Source of the DNA: Mesorhizobium sp. LSHC420B00
GTDB lineage: Bacteria; Pseudomonadota; Alphaproteobacteria; Rhizobiales; Rhizobiaceae
Reading direction: 5' to 3'
NCBI RefSeq assembly: GCF_000503055.1
Contig: NZ_AYVY01000001.1
Span: 297,592-361,591, forward strand
DNA: 64,000 bases
Shown in pieces: positions 1-8,233 of this stretch (position 1 is the first letter of the stretch; each line of letters opens with the position of its first letter). The translations under genes were made by a program, and so were the position numbers. The notes below the pieces were generated by a model. It was not told the DNA's origin, made no database searches, and was given only the letters and a program-made list of their open reading frames with translations.

Positions 1-33
1 CGACAGTGCTTCGAACGGCGATTTCCCAGTCAT
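1..33 (-). CDS. Start of a minus-strand gene cut by the window edge
   Basis: An ATG on the minus strand (complement of 31-33) is preceded by a strong ribosome binding site, GGGAGGTGAGG directly upstream. The frame stays open to the window edge and gives MTGKSPFEALS. Eleven residues are too few to assign a family. The gene diverges from the sugar ABC transporter at 169, and the palindrome at 105-131 lies between them, so it could encode the regulator or a catabolic enzyme of that system. That role is inferred only from position. Confidence 0.5.
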   Translation of the reverse strand, partial: MTGKSPFEALS

Positions 34-104
34 CCTCACCTCCCGCTTATGTGCTCCGATGATAGCGGAGCCATGGCGGTCGGGCCAAGCTAGGAAGCCC
101 GCTA

Positions 105-131
105 GCAATTGTCAATCGTGTTGACAATTGC
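105..131. promoter_or_regulatory. Palindromic operator between divergent genes
   Basis: GCAATTGTCAA and TTGACAATTGC form a perfect 11-bp inverted repeat around a 5-base spacer. The right arm contains a TTGACA that serves as a good -35 box for the ABC operon, so a bound dimeric regulator would block RNA polymerase. The regulator is not known; it may be the divergent gene at 1-33. Confidence 0.65.
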
Positions 132-149
132 CGATATAGCCCATAGCGT
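121..149 (+). promoter_or_regulatory. Probable sigma-70 promoter of the first sugar ABC operon
   Basis: TTGACA (121-126), a 17-base spacer and TAGCGT (144-149) lie 20 bases before the ATG at 169. The -35 is consensus and the -10 is weak. The -35 is embedded in the operator at 105-131, which suggests repression in the absence of substrate. Confidence 0.45.
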
Positions 150-168
150 CACGGTCAGGGAGGAACGA

Positions 169-1680
169 ATGGGCAATGATGCCGTGTTCCGCGTCGACGG
201 CCTGAGGAAATCCTTTGGCCATATCGAGGTGCTTGGCGGCGTCTCGCTCGAATTGCATGCCGGCGAAGTCACCGTGCTGATGGGTGCCAACGGCGCCGGC
301 AAATCCACCCTCGTCAAGATCATCAGCGGCGTCTACGACCATGGCGGCGGCTCGATGTCGCTTGTCGGTCAGGACTTTGCGCCGAAAACGCCGGCCGAGG
401 CGATCTGCGCCGGCGTCGTCACCGTCCACCAGAACATCAATGACGGCGTCGTCGCCGACCTCGACGTCGCAACCAACCTCACGCTCGACAGGCTGAGCGG
501 CAGCGGCGTGCCGACGCTGTTCAATCCAGGCCGGGTGCGCCGTGAGGCCAAGGCGGTTGCCGACCGCATGGGGCTGGCCATCGACCTCAAGGCCCGCATC
601 AGTGACCTCTCGCTGGCCGATCGTCAGATGGTGGCGATCGCCCGCGCCATGGCGCACCGGCCGAAAGTGCTGATCCTCGACGAGCCGACCTCCTCGCTGT
701 CCAGTGCCGAAGCCGACCGGCTGTTCGCATTGCTCGACCGGCTTCGCCAGCAAGGCGTGGCCATTCTCTATATTTCGCACCGTATGTCTGACATCAGACG
801 GCTTGCCGACCGCATCATTTCGATGCGCGACGGGGTCATCTCAGGTATCTTCGACAGGAAGCCGCTGGACTATGAAGGTGCGGTCAACGCCATGCTCGGC
901 CGCAAGATCCAACTCGAGCGGATCGTCGCCAGGAATTCGGCCAAATCAATTTTTATTGCCGACGGCTTGCGGATTGCCGAAGGCGCCAGGCCGATTTCGC
1001 TGACGCTCGGCGACGGCGAGGTCGTCGCCATCACCGGCCTCGTCGGCGTCGGCAAGACCGCGCTCGCCGAGACGCTGTTCGGCTTGCGCCAGCCGCTGTC
1101 CGGGACCATGGTGCTGAACGGGAAACCCTATGCTCCGGCGTCGACGGGCGAAGCGATTGCCGCCGGCGTGTTTCTCGTCGCCAAGGACCGGGGCGAAAAC
1201 GGCATCGTCGGCGACTTCAACATCCAGGAAAATATCAGCCTGCCGTTCCACAGGCGAATGTCGCGTCTCGGCGTCCTCAAGCGCCGCATCGAACGCGCCA
1301 TTGCCCGCCAGCAGATCCAGGAGTTGGGCATCGTCTGCCGCTCGGAGAAGGACGAGATGTCGTCGCTTTCCGGCGGCAATCAGCAGAAGGTGATGGTCGC
1401 CCGCTGGATATCGCAGACCGCAAGGCTTTTCATCCTCGACGAGCCATTTCAGGGCGTCGACATTTCGGCCAGGCGCGATATCGCCGCCAAGCTGCGGGCC
1501 AGCGCCAGCGGCCGCGCGACGCTGCTGTTCGTCACCGAACTGGACGAAGCCCTGGAGACGGCCGATCGCATTCTGGTGATGTCGGAGCAGACGATCGTCG
1601 GCGAGCACCGCAACACCGATGTCGATCTCGAGCGGCTGCTGGCCGAAGTGGCGGGCGGGCCGTTGCACAGCGCAGCCTGA
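169..1680 (+). CDS. Sugar ABC transporter, double ATP-binding protein (RbsA/MglA type)
   Basis: The product is 503 residues, the usual length for a ribose/galactose-type importer ATPase with two fused ABC modules. The N-terminal module has Walker A GANGAGKST and a Walker B ending LDEPTS. The C-terminal module keeps GLVGVGKT, the signature SGGNQQK and LDEPFQG. It powers import of a monosaccharide or polyol at the cytoplasmic face. The start at 169 is chosen because AGGGAGGAACG lies just upstream and homology begins there; an in-frame ATG at 109 has no such site and would overlap the operator. It is the first gene of a three-gene operon with the permease and binding protein. The substrate cannot be read from sequence. 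Confidence 0.93.
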   Translation: MGNDAVFRVDGLRKSFGHIEVLGGVSLELHAGEVTVLMGANGAGKSTLVKIISGVYDHGGGSMSLVGQDFAPKTPAEAICAGVVTVHQNINDGVVADLDVATNLTLDRLSGSGVPTLFNPGRVRREAKAVADRMGLAIDLKARISDLSLADRQMVAIARAMAHRPKVLILDEPTSSLSSAEADRLFALLDRLRQQGVAILYISHRMSDIRRLADRIISMRDGVISGIFDRKPLDYEGAVNAMLGRKIQLERIVARNSAKSIFIADGLRIAEGARPISLTLGDGEVVAITGLVGVGKTALAETLFGLRQPLSGTMVLNGKPYAPASTGEAIAAGVFLVAKDRGENGIVGDFNIQENISLPFHRRMSRLGVLKRRIERAIARQQIQELGIVCRSEKDEMSSLSGGNQQKVMVARWISQTARLFILDEPFQGVDISARRDIAAKLRASASGRATLLFVTELDEALETADRILVMSEQTIVGEHRNTDVDLERLLAEVAGGPLHSAA

Positions 1681-1763
1681 CGGCAGGAAGACGATGAGAA
1701 TTGGAATGGAGAGGGCATGAGTTCAGGTTGGGTAAAGACAGTGCCAGCGTGCGGGAGCGCTGA

Positions 1764-2759
1764 ATGATCCTGCGCGACCGTGCCATCCGGTATGGCTTCA
1801 TCGTCCTGTTGTTCGGTCTGATCGCCTATTTCGCCATTGCCGCCGATGGCTTCGTGTCGCCGCAAAGCGCCGTCTTCATCTTCCAGTCGGTCGCCATCAC
1901 CGGCGTTCTGGCGCTCGGCGTCACCGCCACGCTGGTCGTCGGCGGCTTCGACTTGTCGATCGGCTCGGTCGCCACCAGCGCCATGATGGCGGCTGCCTAC
2001 GTCATGGTGGTGCTGGAGCAGAATGCCGTCGTGGCGGTCGTCGCCTGTCTTGTGATCGGCGCCGTTGTCGGCCTCATCAATGGCTGGCTGATCGTCTATA
2101 TGCGGGTGCCGGACCTTTTAGCGACGCTCGGCATGATGTTCCTGCTCGTCGGCCTGCAGCGCATCCCTACCGAGGGCCGTTCGATCGCCACCGGCATGAC
2201 CATGCCCGACGGCTCGGTCGCCAACGGCAGCTTCGGCGCCGCGTTCCTGGCGCTTGGCCGCCATCGCTTCGATTTCTTCATCCCGAACCTCATTCCGGTG
2301 TCGGTCGTCGTCCTGCTCGTGCTGGCGGTGCTGATCTGGTTCTTTCTCGAATACACCCGTTTCGGCCGCATGATGTACGCCGTCGGCAGCAACGAGCGCG
2401 CTGCCGAACTCGCCGGCGCGCCTGTCAAGGCATACAAAATCTGGGCCTACGTTATTTCTGGGGTTTTTGCCTCGATCGGCGGCATTTTGCTCGCCGCCCG
2501 GCTTGGACGCGGCGACATCGCCTCGGGTAATAATCTGTTGCTCGACGCGGTGGCTGCGGCACTCATCGGTTACGCGGTTCTCGGCGCCGCCAAACCGAAC
2601 GCCTTCGGCACGGCCGTCGGCGCGGTGTTTGTCGGCGTGCTGCTGCAGGGCCTGACGATGATGAACGCGCCTTACTACACGCAGGATTTCGTCAAGGGCG
2701 TGGTTCTCGTGGTCGCCCTTGTCTTCACCTTCGCCCTGTCCGGCAGGGGCAGGAGATAG
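1764..2759 (+). CDS. Sugar ABC transporter permease (RbsC type)
   Basis: A 331-residue, strongly hydrophobic protein with the layout of the ribose-type permease family (BPD_transp_2). The family signature GGFDLSIGSVA occurs near residue 50, and many membrane segments follow. It would form the homodimeric channel driven by the ATPase encoded 83 bases upstream, with the binding protein 46 bases downstream. The reverse order of ATPase before permease is normal for rbs-like operons. Substrate unknown. Confidence 0.93.
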   Translation: MILRDRAIRYGFIVLLFGLIAYFAIAADGFVSPQSAVFIFQSVAITGVLALGVTATLVVGGFDLSIGSVATSAMMAAAYVMVVLEQNAVVAVVACLVIGAVVGLINGWLIVYMRVPDLLATLGMMFLLVGLQRIPTEGRSIATGMTMPDGSVANGSFGAAFLALGRHRFDFFIPNLIPVSVVVLLVLAVLIWFFLEYTRFGRMMYAVGSNERAAELAGAPVKAYKIWAYVISGVFASIGGILLAARLGRGDIASGNNLLLDAVAAALIGYAVLGAAKPNAFGTAVGAVFVGVLLQGLTMMNAPYYTQDFVKGVVLVVALVFTFALSGRGRR

Positions 2760-2805
2760 GGTTCGACCGGGTCACATTTTGGGTTCAACAAGTGGAGGAA
2801 ACGAC

Positions 2806-3861
2806 GTGAACATCACAAGAAGACTTTTGGGGAAAGCAGCGCTCGGGCTTGCCGGCGCAACATTGCTGATGCAGTTGCCGGCAATTGCGCAGGACAGGCC
2901 GGCGCCGTTCGACAAGCCGGGTGCCGTCAAGATCGCGCTGGTCCGCTATCTCTCGACCGGCGACTTCTTCCAGGCCTATCTCTCCGGCGTTGAGGCGCAG
3001 GCCAAGGCGCTCGGCGTCGACCTGCGCGTGCTCGACAGCCGTCAGGACGCGGCGCTTCAGGCGGACATGGTCGACCAGGCCATCGCGCTCGGCGTCCAGG
3101 GCATCATCATCCAGCACGGATTGACGGAATCGATGAAGGACGCCGCCCAGCGTGCCGTCGATGCCGGCATCAAGGTCGTCGCCTTCGACGTCAATGTCGA
3201 AAACCCCAAGATCCCGCAGATCGAACAGTCCGACCGCGACCTCGCGCGCCTGGCGCTCGAACAGGCGGTCAAAGACAATGGCGAGAGCTGGAAGGCCGGC
3301 TATGTCTATGTCGCCGGCATCGCCCCGCTCGATCGCCGCAACGAGACCTGGGTCGAATTCAAGAAGAAATATTCGGGCATCAACGAAGCCGCCATGTTCG
3401 GCACGCTCGACAATCCGATCGCCAATTCGGTTGCCAACCAGGCTCGCTCGGTGTTGTCGGCTCATCCCGACATCAAGGTGATGTTCGCGCCCTATGACGA
3501 ATTCGCCAAGGGCGTAAAGATCGCCGTCGACGAGGCCGGGCTGAACAAGGATATCAAGATCTATTCGGCCGACATCTCGACCTCCGACATCGCCGCGATG
3601 CGCGAGCCCGACAGCGCCTGGGCGGCAACCGCCGCCACCAACCCGGCCGTCGTCGGCCAGGTCTCGGTGCGTGCGCTGGCGCAGCTCTTGGCCGGCGAAG
3701 ATCCCGGCCACAACGTCATCGTGCCACCGACGCTGATCACCCAGAAGGACCTGCTCGACAAGGACATCAAGAACATGGAAGACCTCTCGGCCAAGCTGCC
3801 GCAGTTCGCCCATGCCGATGTCGCCATGCCGGCCTGGATGCCGAACCCGAACGCGAAGTAA
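2806..3861 (+). CDS. Sugar ABC transporter periplasmic substrate-binding protein
   Basis: A 351-residue periplasmic binding protein of the ribose/LacI-like fold (Peripla_BP_4). I place the start at the GTG at 2806 because GGAGGAA lies just before it; the open frame runs further upstream without such a site. The leader carries TRRLLGK, which resembles a twin-arginine motif, then a hydrophobic stretch and a likely cleavage after AIA. Folded export by the Tat route is therefore possible, although most family members use Sec. It ends 23 bases before a strong terminator and so closes the operon. Substrate unknown; the nearby RhaD-type aldolase makes a deoxy sugar or pentose conceivable. Confidence 0.9.
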   Translation: MNITRRLLGKAALGLAGATLLMQLPAIAQDRPAPFDKPGAVKIALVRYLSTGDFFQAYLSGVEAQAKALGVDLRVLDSRQDAALQADMVDQAIALGVQGIIIQHGLTESMKDAAQRAVDAGIKVVAFDVNVENPKIPQIEQSDRDLARLALEQAVKDNGESWKAGYVYVAGIAPLDRRNETWVEFKKKYSGINEAAMFGTLDNPIANSVANQARSVLSAHPDIKVMFAPYDEFAKGVKIAVDEAGLNKDIKIYSADISTSDIAAMREPDSAWAATAATNPAVVGQVSVRALAQLLAGEDPGHNVIVPPTLITQKDLLDKDIKNMEDLSAKLPQFAHADVAMPAWMPNPNAK

Positions 3862-3884
3862 CTTTCGGCACGAGCAAAACAATA

Positions 3885-3919
3885 GCCGCCTGCAGCAGCT
3901 TGCTGCAGGCGGCTTTTTT
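3885..3919 (+). terminator. Rho-independent terminator of the sugar ABC operon
   Basis: A perfect 13-bp stem (3885-3897 with 3901-3913) around a GCT loop is followed by six T residues. It lies 23 bases after the stop codon of the binding-protein gene. Confidence 0.93.
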
Positions 3920-4017
3920 GTCGAAGATGTCTGGCGCGCCGGACTGCCGAATTTCAATTGTCGCAGTCTCCGATTTGCAGGCCGATTGGACGGTTGAACC
4001 CAGGATTCGACGGGTAC

Positions 4018-4863
4018 ATGGAGGCGCATGCGGTAAGAGAGGAAAGTCCGACCGGTGTCGTCGCCGGAACATTTTTCCGACGCTCGCAGGCCACCACGGG
4101 CGTTGTGGTGTTGGGTGGATCGAGTGGTCGTGTTGATGTCGGGCGCGCGCGGCTTTTTACAGATGCCGGTACGTCGGCCTTGGCGTTGCAGTGGTTTGGC
4201 GGCGAGGGCCAGATTCCGGGAATATGTGAAATTCCCCTGGAAACGTTCTTTGCAGCAACAGACTATCTCATTGAAACAGGGTGCCGTCGCATCGTTTATG
4301 TCGGCACATCCAAAGGTGCCGAGGCCTCATTGCTTGCCGCGGTCCATGACCAGCGAATCAACGCGGTGGTCGCGATCAGCCCGTCATCGGTAGTTTGGGG
4401 GAATATCGGTGCGGGCCGGGATGGTGCCAGTTGGCCTGAACGATCCTCATGGTCGCTCAACGGTATCGCGCTGCCGTTTGTGCCGGCAGATCCAGATTGG
4501 ACACGAGAGTATGTGGATGGCCTGGTATCTTACAGGGGGCTTTTCAAATGCTGTTTGAAAACCTTCAAGAGCGAAGCGAATGCGGCGACCATCCCCGTTG
4601 AGACCATATCGGCCGAGCTTCTGCTTGTCGCCGGTGGCAACGATGCGCTGTGGCCTTCCCTATCGTTCGCCCGAGATATTATTAGGCGGCGCGGCGAAGC
4701 AGGTAAGGTCACTCATCTCATTTCGTCGCCGGATGCGGGACACCGCATTCTGTTGCCAGGCGAGAGCACACCACGCTCGACATTGCACGCACATGGAGGC
4801 AATGACGAGGCCGATTCAAAGCTGGGCAGAAAGGCTTGGGAAGGCATCCGAGGCCTGCTGTAG
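4018..4863 (+). CDS. Alpha/beta hydrolase, BAAT C-terminal (acyl-CoA thioesterase) family
   Basis: About 281 residues. It resembles the C-terminal domain of bile-acid-CoA:amino-acid N-acyltransferase/acyl-CoA thioesterases: a nucleophile elbow GTSKG, an acidic residue in GGNDALWPS and a histidine in DAGHRIL form the expected triad. The N-terminal domain of the animal enzymes is absent, as in many bacterial members. The start is uncertain; ATG 4018 is favoured because residues before it are low quality, but no clear ribosome site is visible. It stands alone between a terminator and a convergent gene, so context gives no substrate. Confidence 0.7.
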   Translation: MEAHAVREESPTGVVAGTFFRRSQATTGVVVLGGSSGRVDVGRARLFTDAGTSALALQWFGGEGQIPGICEIPLETFFAATDYLIETGCRRIVYVGTSKGAEASLLAAVHDQRINAVVAISPSSVVWGNIGAGRDGASWPERSSWSLNGIALPFVPADPDWTREYVDGLVSYRGLFKCCLKTFKSEANAATIPVETISAELLLVAGGNDALWPSLSFARDIIRRRGEAGKVTHLISSPDAGHRILLPGESTPRSTLHAHGGNDEADSKLGRKAWEGIRGLL

Positions 4864-4936
4864 TAGCAGTTCGAGAATGCCTTCCATGGCCGTGTCGCAA
4901 AATTCCGAGTTGCGTGCCTGTCTCGGCCGGTTCCGC

Positions 4937-6991
4937 CTACCGCAGCGCCGCCGCGATGTTGCCGCCGTCGACCGTCGTCACATCGGCTGTGGTCCGATCG
5001 GCCAGCGCTTGATGCAGAAAGGCCTGGGCGACGTCTTCGGCCATCACTTCCTGCCCGAGCAGGTTGCCGGACATGTACTCCTTCTCCGATACGCCGCGCG
5101 CGCCCGAGCGGCTGGCGATCATGGCGTCGGTCAACAGCCCCGAACGGATGCGGTCGGCGTTGACGGCATTGGAGCGGATGCCTTGCGCGCCGTAGTCGAG
5201 CGCATATTGCCTGGACATGAACAGCGTTGCCGCCTTCGGGATGCCGTAAGCGCCGAACTTCGGTCCCGGATTGATCGCCTGCTTGGAGGTATTGAACAAC
5301 AGCACGCCGCCGGTGCCCTGTTCGAGCATGATGCGCACGGCATTCTGCGCCGCCGACTGGTGGGCGAAGAAATTGAGTTCGAAACTTTTGCGCAAAGTGG
5401 CGTCGTCGAGCTCGCCGATCCGGCCCTCCCAGGCTGCGCCCGCATTGGAGACGAGAATGTCGAGGCCGCCGAAGACGGCGACGGCTTTGTCGAACGCAGC
5501 GCGCATCTGCTCCGGATCGGTGATGTCGGCGCCAATGCCGATCGAACCGTTACCGGCTTTTTTGGCGGCCTCGGCAGCTCTTGACCCGTCGACATCGACG
5601 ACCACCGCATGGGCACCGTTGTCGGCGAATAGCTTTGCCGTGGCAGCACCGATCGCGCCGGCGCCGCCGGTGACCAGTACCACCTGGCCGGTCAGCGGCT
5701 TCGGCTTGTTGGCGGCGAGTTTGGCCTGTTCCAGCGACCAGTATTCGAGCGGGAACAGATCGGCTTTGGAGAGCGGGCGGAAATCGCCGACGGCTTCGGC
5801 GCCGCGTACCGCCTCGATCCACATTTCGCCGACGTCGGAGGCGATCTTCGCGTCCTTGAGCGTGCGGCCGTGGCCGAACATGCCGAGGCCGGGCACCAGC
5901 GTCAGCCGTGGCATCGTGTCGAGCATGGTGCGCTTCACGTCGTCGAGCGCATCGTTGGTTTCGAAATAGGCGCGATAGTCCTTGGCGAATTTTTCGACAT
6001 GCTGGCGGATGACGGATTTGTAGTCGCCGACATTGTCCGCGTCGGGCGCCGGCAGTGCCATCGGTCCGGTCTTGATGCGGATCGACAGGTCGGGCGTCGA
6101 CACGCCGCGTCCGGCATAGTCGGCAATTCTAGCCGAATTGATGAAATCGACGATCGCATCCGAGGTGCGGAAATCGCTGACCATGCGGTCGAAGCGGCCT
6201 TCGCCGCGTGCCACCGCCACCGCGCCGCGCAGCATCGGCGCAATGTCCGCGGGCTTGGCCAATCTGGCCGGCAAGGCCGCTTTTTCGGTGCGCGGCTTGC
6301 CGTGGCTGGCGATGAAATCCTCGGCGACGTTCACATAATGGATCATCCGGTCATAGGCCTGCCTGGCATCGTCGCCGAAGGTGAAAATGCCGTGCTTGTC
6401 GAGGATCAGGCCTTCGACCGTCGGGTCGGCGTCGAAAACATCGGCGGCAGCCTTCGCCAGATCGAAGCCCGGCATGATGTAAGGCACGAACCCCATTTTC
6501 TCGCCGAACACTTTTCTGCTCAGCGCCTCGCTGTCCTCCTGGTCGACGATGGCCAGGATTGCGGTCGAATGCGTGTGGTCAACGAATTTGTGCGGCAGGA
6601 AGGCGTGCAGCAGCGTCTCGACCGAAGGGTTGGGCGAGGACGGATCGATCAGGTTCGCCCGCTGCAGCGCGACCATGTCCTCGTCGGAGAGCTTCTTGAG
6701 CGACCGCGCCTTCAACAGCGCGCCGAGCTTGACCGCCGGCAGGCCCTGCGGCTCGATGACGCCCATGTCCCAGCCGCTGCCCTTGACGCAGAGCACGTCC
6801 CATTCGTCGCCGACAAGATCGGTGGCCTTGGTCTTGCACGAGGTGTTGCCGCCGCCATGCAGGACGAGCCGCGGCTCGCCGCCCAGCAGCCTGGTCGTAT
6901 AGACGCGCAGCGCCAGGTCGCGGGCCACACCCTTCTTTGCATAGTCGGCGACCAGCTCCTCCGCGTCGCCGTCATTCCACAGGTTCTTCAT
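4937..6991 (-). CDS. Bifunctional aldolase / short-chain dehydrogenase (RhaD-type)
   Basis: A 684-residue fusion. Residues 1 to about 390 are a class II aldolase (AraD/FucA/RhaD) domain with candidate zinc-binding histidines in DHTHST (139, 141) and LDKHG (200). Residues about 430-684 are a short-chain dehydrogenase with the nucleotide motif TGGAGAIG (441-448), NAG (516-518) and catalytic Tyr582/Lys586 in AYGIPKAA. In rhizobia such fusions cleave rhamnulose-1-phosphate and convert the lactaldehyde product. Here no rhamnose isomerase or kinase is adjacent, so the real substrate may be another deoxy- or keto-sugar phosphate. It lies 85 bases downstream of a SorC regulator on the same strand. 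Confidence 0.85.
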   Translation of the reverse strand: MKNLWNDGDAEELVADYAKKGVARDLALRVYTTRLLGGEPRLVLHGGGNTSCKTKATDLVGDEWDVLCVKGSGWDMGVIEPQGLPAVKLGALLKARSLKKLSDEDMVALQRANLIDPSSPNPSVETLLHAFLPHKFVDHTHSTAILAIVDQEDSEALSRKVFGEKMGFVPYIMPGFDLAKAAADVFDADPTVEGLILDKHGIFTFGDDARQAYDRMIHYVNVAEDFIASHGKPRTEKAALPARLAKPADIAPMLRGAVAVARGEGRFDRMVSDFRTSDAIVDFINSARIADYAGRGVSTPDLSIRIKTGPMALPAPDADNVGDYKSVIRQHVEKFAKDYRAYFETNDALDDVKRTMLDTMPRLTLVPGLGMFGHGRTLKDAKIASDVGEMWIEAVRGAEAVGDFRPLSKADLFPLEYWSLEQAKLAANKPKPLTGQVVLVTGGAGAIGAATAKLFADNGAHAVVVDVDGSRAAEAAKKAGNGSIGIGADITDPEQMRAAFDKAVAVFGGLDILVSNAGAAWEGRIGELDDATLRKSFELNFFAHQSAAQNAVRIMLEQGTGGVLLFNTSKQAINPGPKFGAYGIPKAATLFMSRQYALDYGAQGIRSNAVNADRIRSGLLTDAMIASRSGARGVSEKEYMSGNLLGQEVMAEDVAQAFLHQALADRTTADVTTVDGGNIAAALR

Positions 6992-7076
6992 GTCAGCTTC
7001 GTCCGATTTCTCTTTTGTTGTGAACAGGAATGCCGCGACGCCCTGATGACAATGCGTCGGCGACTGAAACTAGGTA

Positions 7077-8042
7077 TCAGGCGACCTTTTCTGCTACTGC
7101 TCCGGCATGGTCGAGCAGCCGTCGCGCCATGCGCGCGCCGACGACGAGATGGGTGCAGAGCCCGCCGGCGATCGCCGCGACGAGCGGTTCGAACTTGCTC
7201 TCTTCCTGCACCACCACAAGGCGCTTTTCGATCTGGCGCAGCGATGACAGCTCTGCCGAAATCAGCCGGCGGTTGTAGCTGCAGTCGAGCGCCCGGCCTT
7301 CGGTATCGATGATCTGCCCGGCAATGACGCCGGCTGCACCCGCCTTGCGCAATGCAGCCATTTCGCTTGGCGTCAGCGCGCCGCATTTGACCAGATGGCT
7401 GTCGGTATCCACCGAGCCAACCGAGTATAGCGCCAGGTCGCAGTCACCGATACCCGACAACTGCTCGCGGATCACCGGTTCGGCGCGCAGGCCGCGTGCC
7501 AGTTCTTCCGTCGTCAGCACCAGCGGCGCGTAAAAATTCAGCCCCTTGGCATTGAGCCGGCGCGCGATTTCCATGGTGCATTGGTCCGGCCGGTACGAAT
7601 AGGGTGCTCCCAGATTGCCGCAGAGCTGCACCACCGTCACGTCCTGCAGGTCGGCATAGGACATGATGTCGGCGATCGTGTAGATGGTCCGCCCCCAGGC
7701 GACGCCGATACGGTCGCCCTTCCTGACCAACTCAAGAAAGACGCTTGCCGCCAGCACCGCGATGTCGGTCGACGGATCGGCGACATAGCTGTTTTCCGGC
7801 GCGATCCAGACCGCGTCGAGCTTAAGCGCGTCTTCCAGCTTGCGTGCCAGCACGTCGTCGGTGAAAAGCTGGGTCGAGGTCGAGATGTTGACGATGCCGG
7901 TCTCGCGCGCCTTGCGCAGATACATCGCCACCGAGGCACGGGAAATCTTGAGCTGGCTGGCCACCTGGTCCTGGCGCAGGCCGTGTGCATAGTAAAGCCA
8001 GGCGGCCTTATGGATGAGCTGTTCTGCCGGTCGGATCGCCAT
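7077..8042 (-). CDS. SorC/DeoR-type sugar-responsive transcription regulator
   Basis: A 321-residue SorC-family protein. Residues about 15-50 form a helix-turn-helix (GLRQDQVASQLKISRAS region); the rest is the sugar-phosphate-binding domain related to NagB, with WGRTIY and ICxC-like core segments. Proteins of this type act as tetrameric repressors or activators that sense a phosphorylated sugar. It is the upstream gene of the aldolase/dehydrogenase at 4937-6991, so it probably controls that enzyme and itself. It diverges from the acyl-CoA synthetase at 8234. Confidence 0.87.
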   Translation of the reverse strand: MAIRPAEQLIHKAAWLYYAHGLRQDQVASQLKISRASVAMYLRKARETGIVNISTSTQLFTDDVLARKLEDALKLDAVWIAPENSYVADPSTDIAVLAASVFLELVRKGDRIGVAWGRTIYTIADIMSYADLQDVTVVQLCGNLGAPYSYRPDQCTMEIARRLNAKGLNFYAPLVLTTEELARGLRAEPVIREQLSGIGDCDLALYSVGSVDTDSHLVKCGALTPSEMAALRKAGAAGVIAGQIIDTEGRALDCSYNRRLISAELSSLRQIEKRLVVVQEESKFEPLVAAIAGGLCTHLVVGARMARRLLDHAGAVAEKVA

Positions 8043-8233
8043 GCCATCTCCTTGCTGACATTATTCACGGCTCTCGACAAAAGTCAAATTGGGCGCGGGC
8101 AGGTAATGCTCTTGCGCCCGTCGAATCGAGATCGTCATTGTTGTTCCAAATGCGGTCTGTCGTGGCATCGTTGGTGGTGACGGGCCGGAAGCCGGTAGCT
8201 AAAGTTCTCGACGAACACATTGCGGAGGACGGG

